Below, one piece after another: positions 24,634 through 24,833 of a stretch of 24,833 nt of DNA (within the stretch, counting starts at the first letter, position 1; every line of letters starts with the position of its first letter). The stretch is from a virus. The notes below the pieces were generated by a model. It made no database searches. It was given only the letters and a program-made list of their open reading frames with translations, and was not told the origin of the DNA. Made by a program: the position numbers and the translations under genes. Location of the stretch: IMG/VR virus record IMGVR_UViG_3300044951_001437, positions 1 to 24,833 of that record; one strand, 5' to 3'.

Positions 24634-24833
24634 ATGAGCGTTATTTACTGTTCTGAGTGCGGAAAAAAGCACGAATACAATTTTGCAAAGCCCAACTTTT
24701 GTTCTAGTTGTGGCAGTCCCTTCGGGGCAGCTAAGCTTAAAAAGCAAAAGCCTAAAGAAGAAGAAGAGGAAGAGGACTACGATGATGAAGAAGAGGATGA
24801 GGATGAAGAAGATTTCGACGATGATGGTGAATC
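24634..24833 (+). CDS. Zinc-ribbon protein with acidic tail, 3' partial
   Basis: 66 residues are visible before the window ends. The N-terminus is a zinc ribbon: Cys6-x2-Cys9 and Cys23-x2-Cys26 (YCSECGKKHEY...NFCSSCGSPFG). A Lys-rich linker (AKLKKQKPKE) is followed by an Asp/Glu run (about 40 onward). Such proteins could bind nucleic acid or RNA polymerase through the ribbon; the acidic tail is unusual. It starts 37 nt after the terminator, so it probably has its own promoter. Confidence 0.75.
   Translation, partial: MSVIYCSECGKKHEYNFAKPNFCSSCGSPFGAAKLKKQKPKEEEEEEDYDDEEEDEDEEDFDDDGE

Overview
The window looks like part of a large tailed-phage genome. It has about 56 densely packed genes, most of them very small. 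Recognisable phage families are present: PhoH-like ATPase, RuvB-like AAA+ ATPase, two GP88 paralogues, DUF932, SprT-like metallopeptidase, Api92-like, phage ABA-sandwich and the MGLD...YDSWW family. There are two tRNA genes and a probable virion protein. The host cannot be read from the sequence. Most genes lack a Shine-Dalgarno sequence, but promoters are of the TTGACA/TATAAT (sigma70) kind, which argues against a typical Bacteroidetes host.

Left arm (1-10795, all + strand). Small genes of unknown function run in overlapping or closely packed order (2-1570). They are followed by a 350-nt noncoding, hairpin-rich stretch (1571-1922) that ends exactly at the ATGA of a two-domain glycosyltransferase. 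This may be an IscB-type HEARO/omega RNA without its nuclease gene. More small genes follow, then a 547-bp control region (5188-5734) and four short genes (5735-6878). That zone carries eight copies of a 27-bp motif with invariant spacing (AATTACGAACGA-N9-AAATAA) and four copies of a TGCGACA-TTT-TGTCGCA palindrome. Next come the RuvB-like gene, a tRNA pair (CAU; Arg-UCU) and several singly promoted genes, ending in a Rho-independent terminator at 10827.

Middle arm (11177-22552, all - strand). Thirty genes, mostly under 120 residues, sit in clusters of one to five. I can place 25 near-identical sigma70 promoters. In 17 of them the -10 ends exactly 9 nt before the ATG (8 nt in two more), with a conserved TTCCCCGYC between them, so most mRNAs should start at or within about 3 nt of the start codon. 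Clusters are separated by eleven copies of an indel-free 89-nt repeat. Each copy has three hairpins in a symmetric 27-7-17-7-27 layout, and many clusters also end in a private GC-rich hairpin. This repeat-bounded module array is the most unusual feature of the window.

Right end (22917-24833, + strand). A probable virion protein (tail-tube-like), a PhoH-like ATPase, a terminator, and the start of a zinc-ribbon protein with a long acidic tail.

Overall: leftward accessory genes, each under its own promoter and insulated by hairpin repeats, lie between a rightward accessory/regulatory arm and a rightward structural arm.
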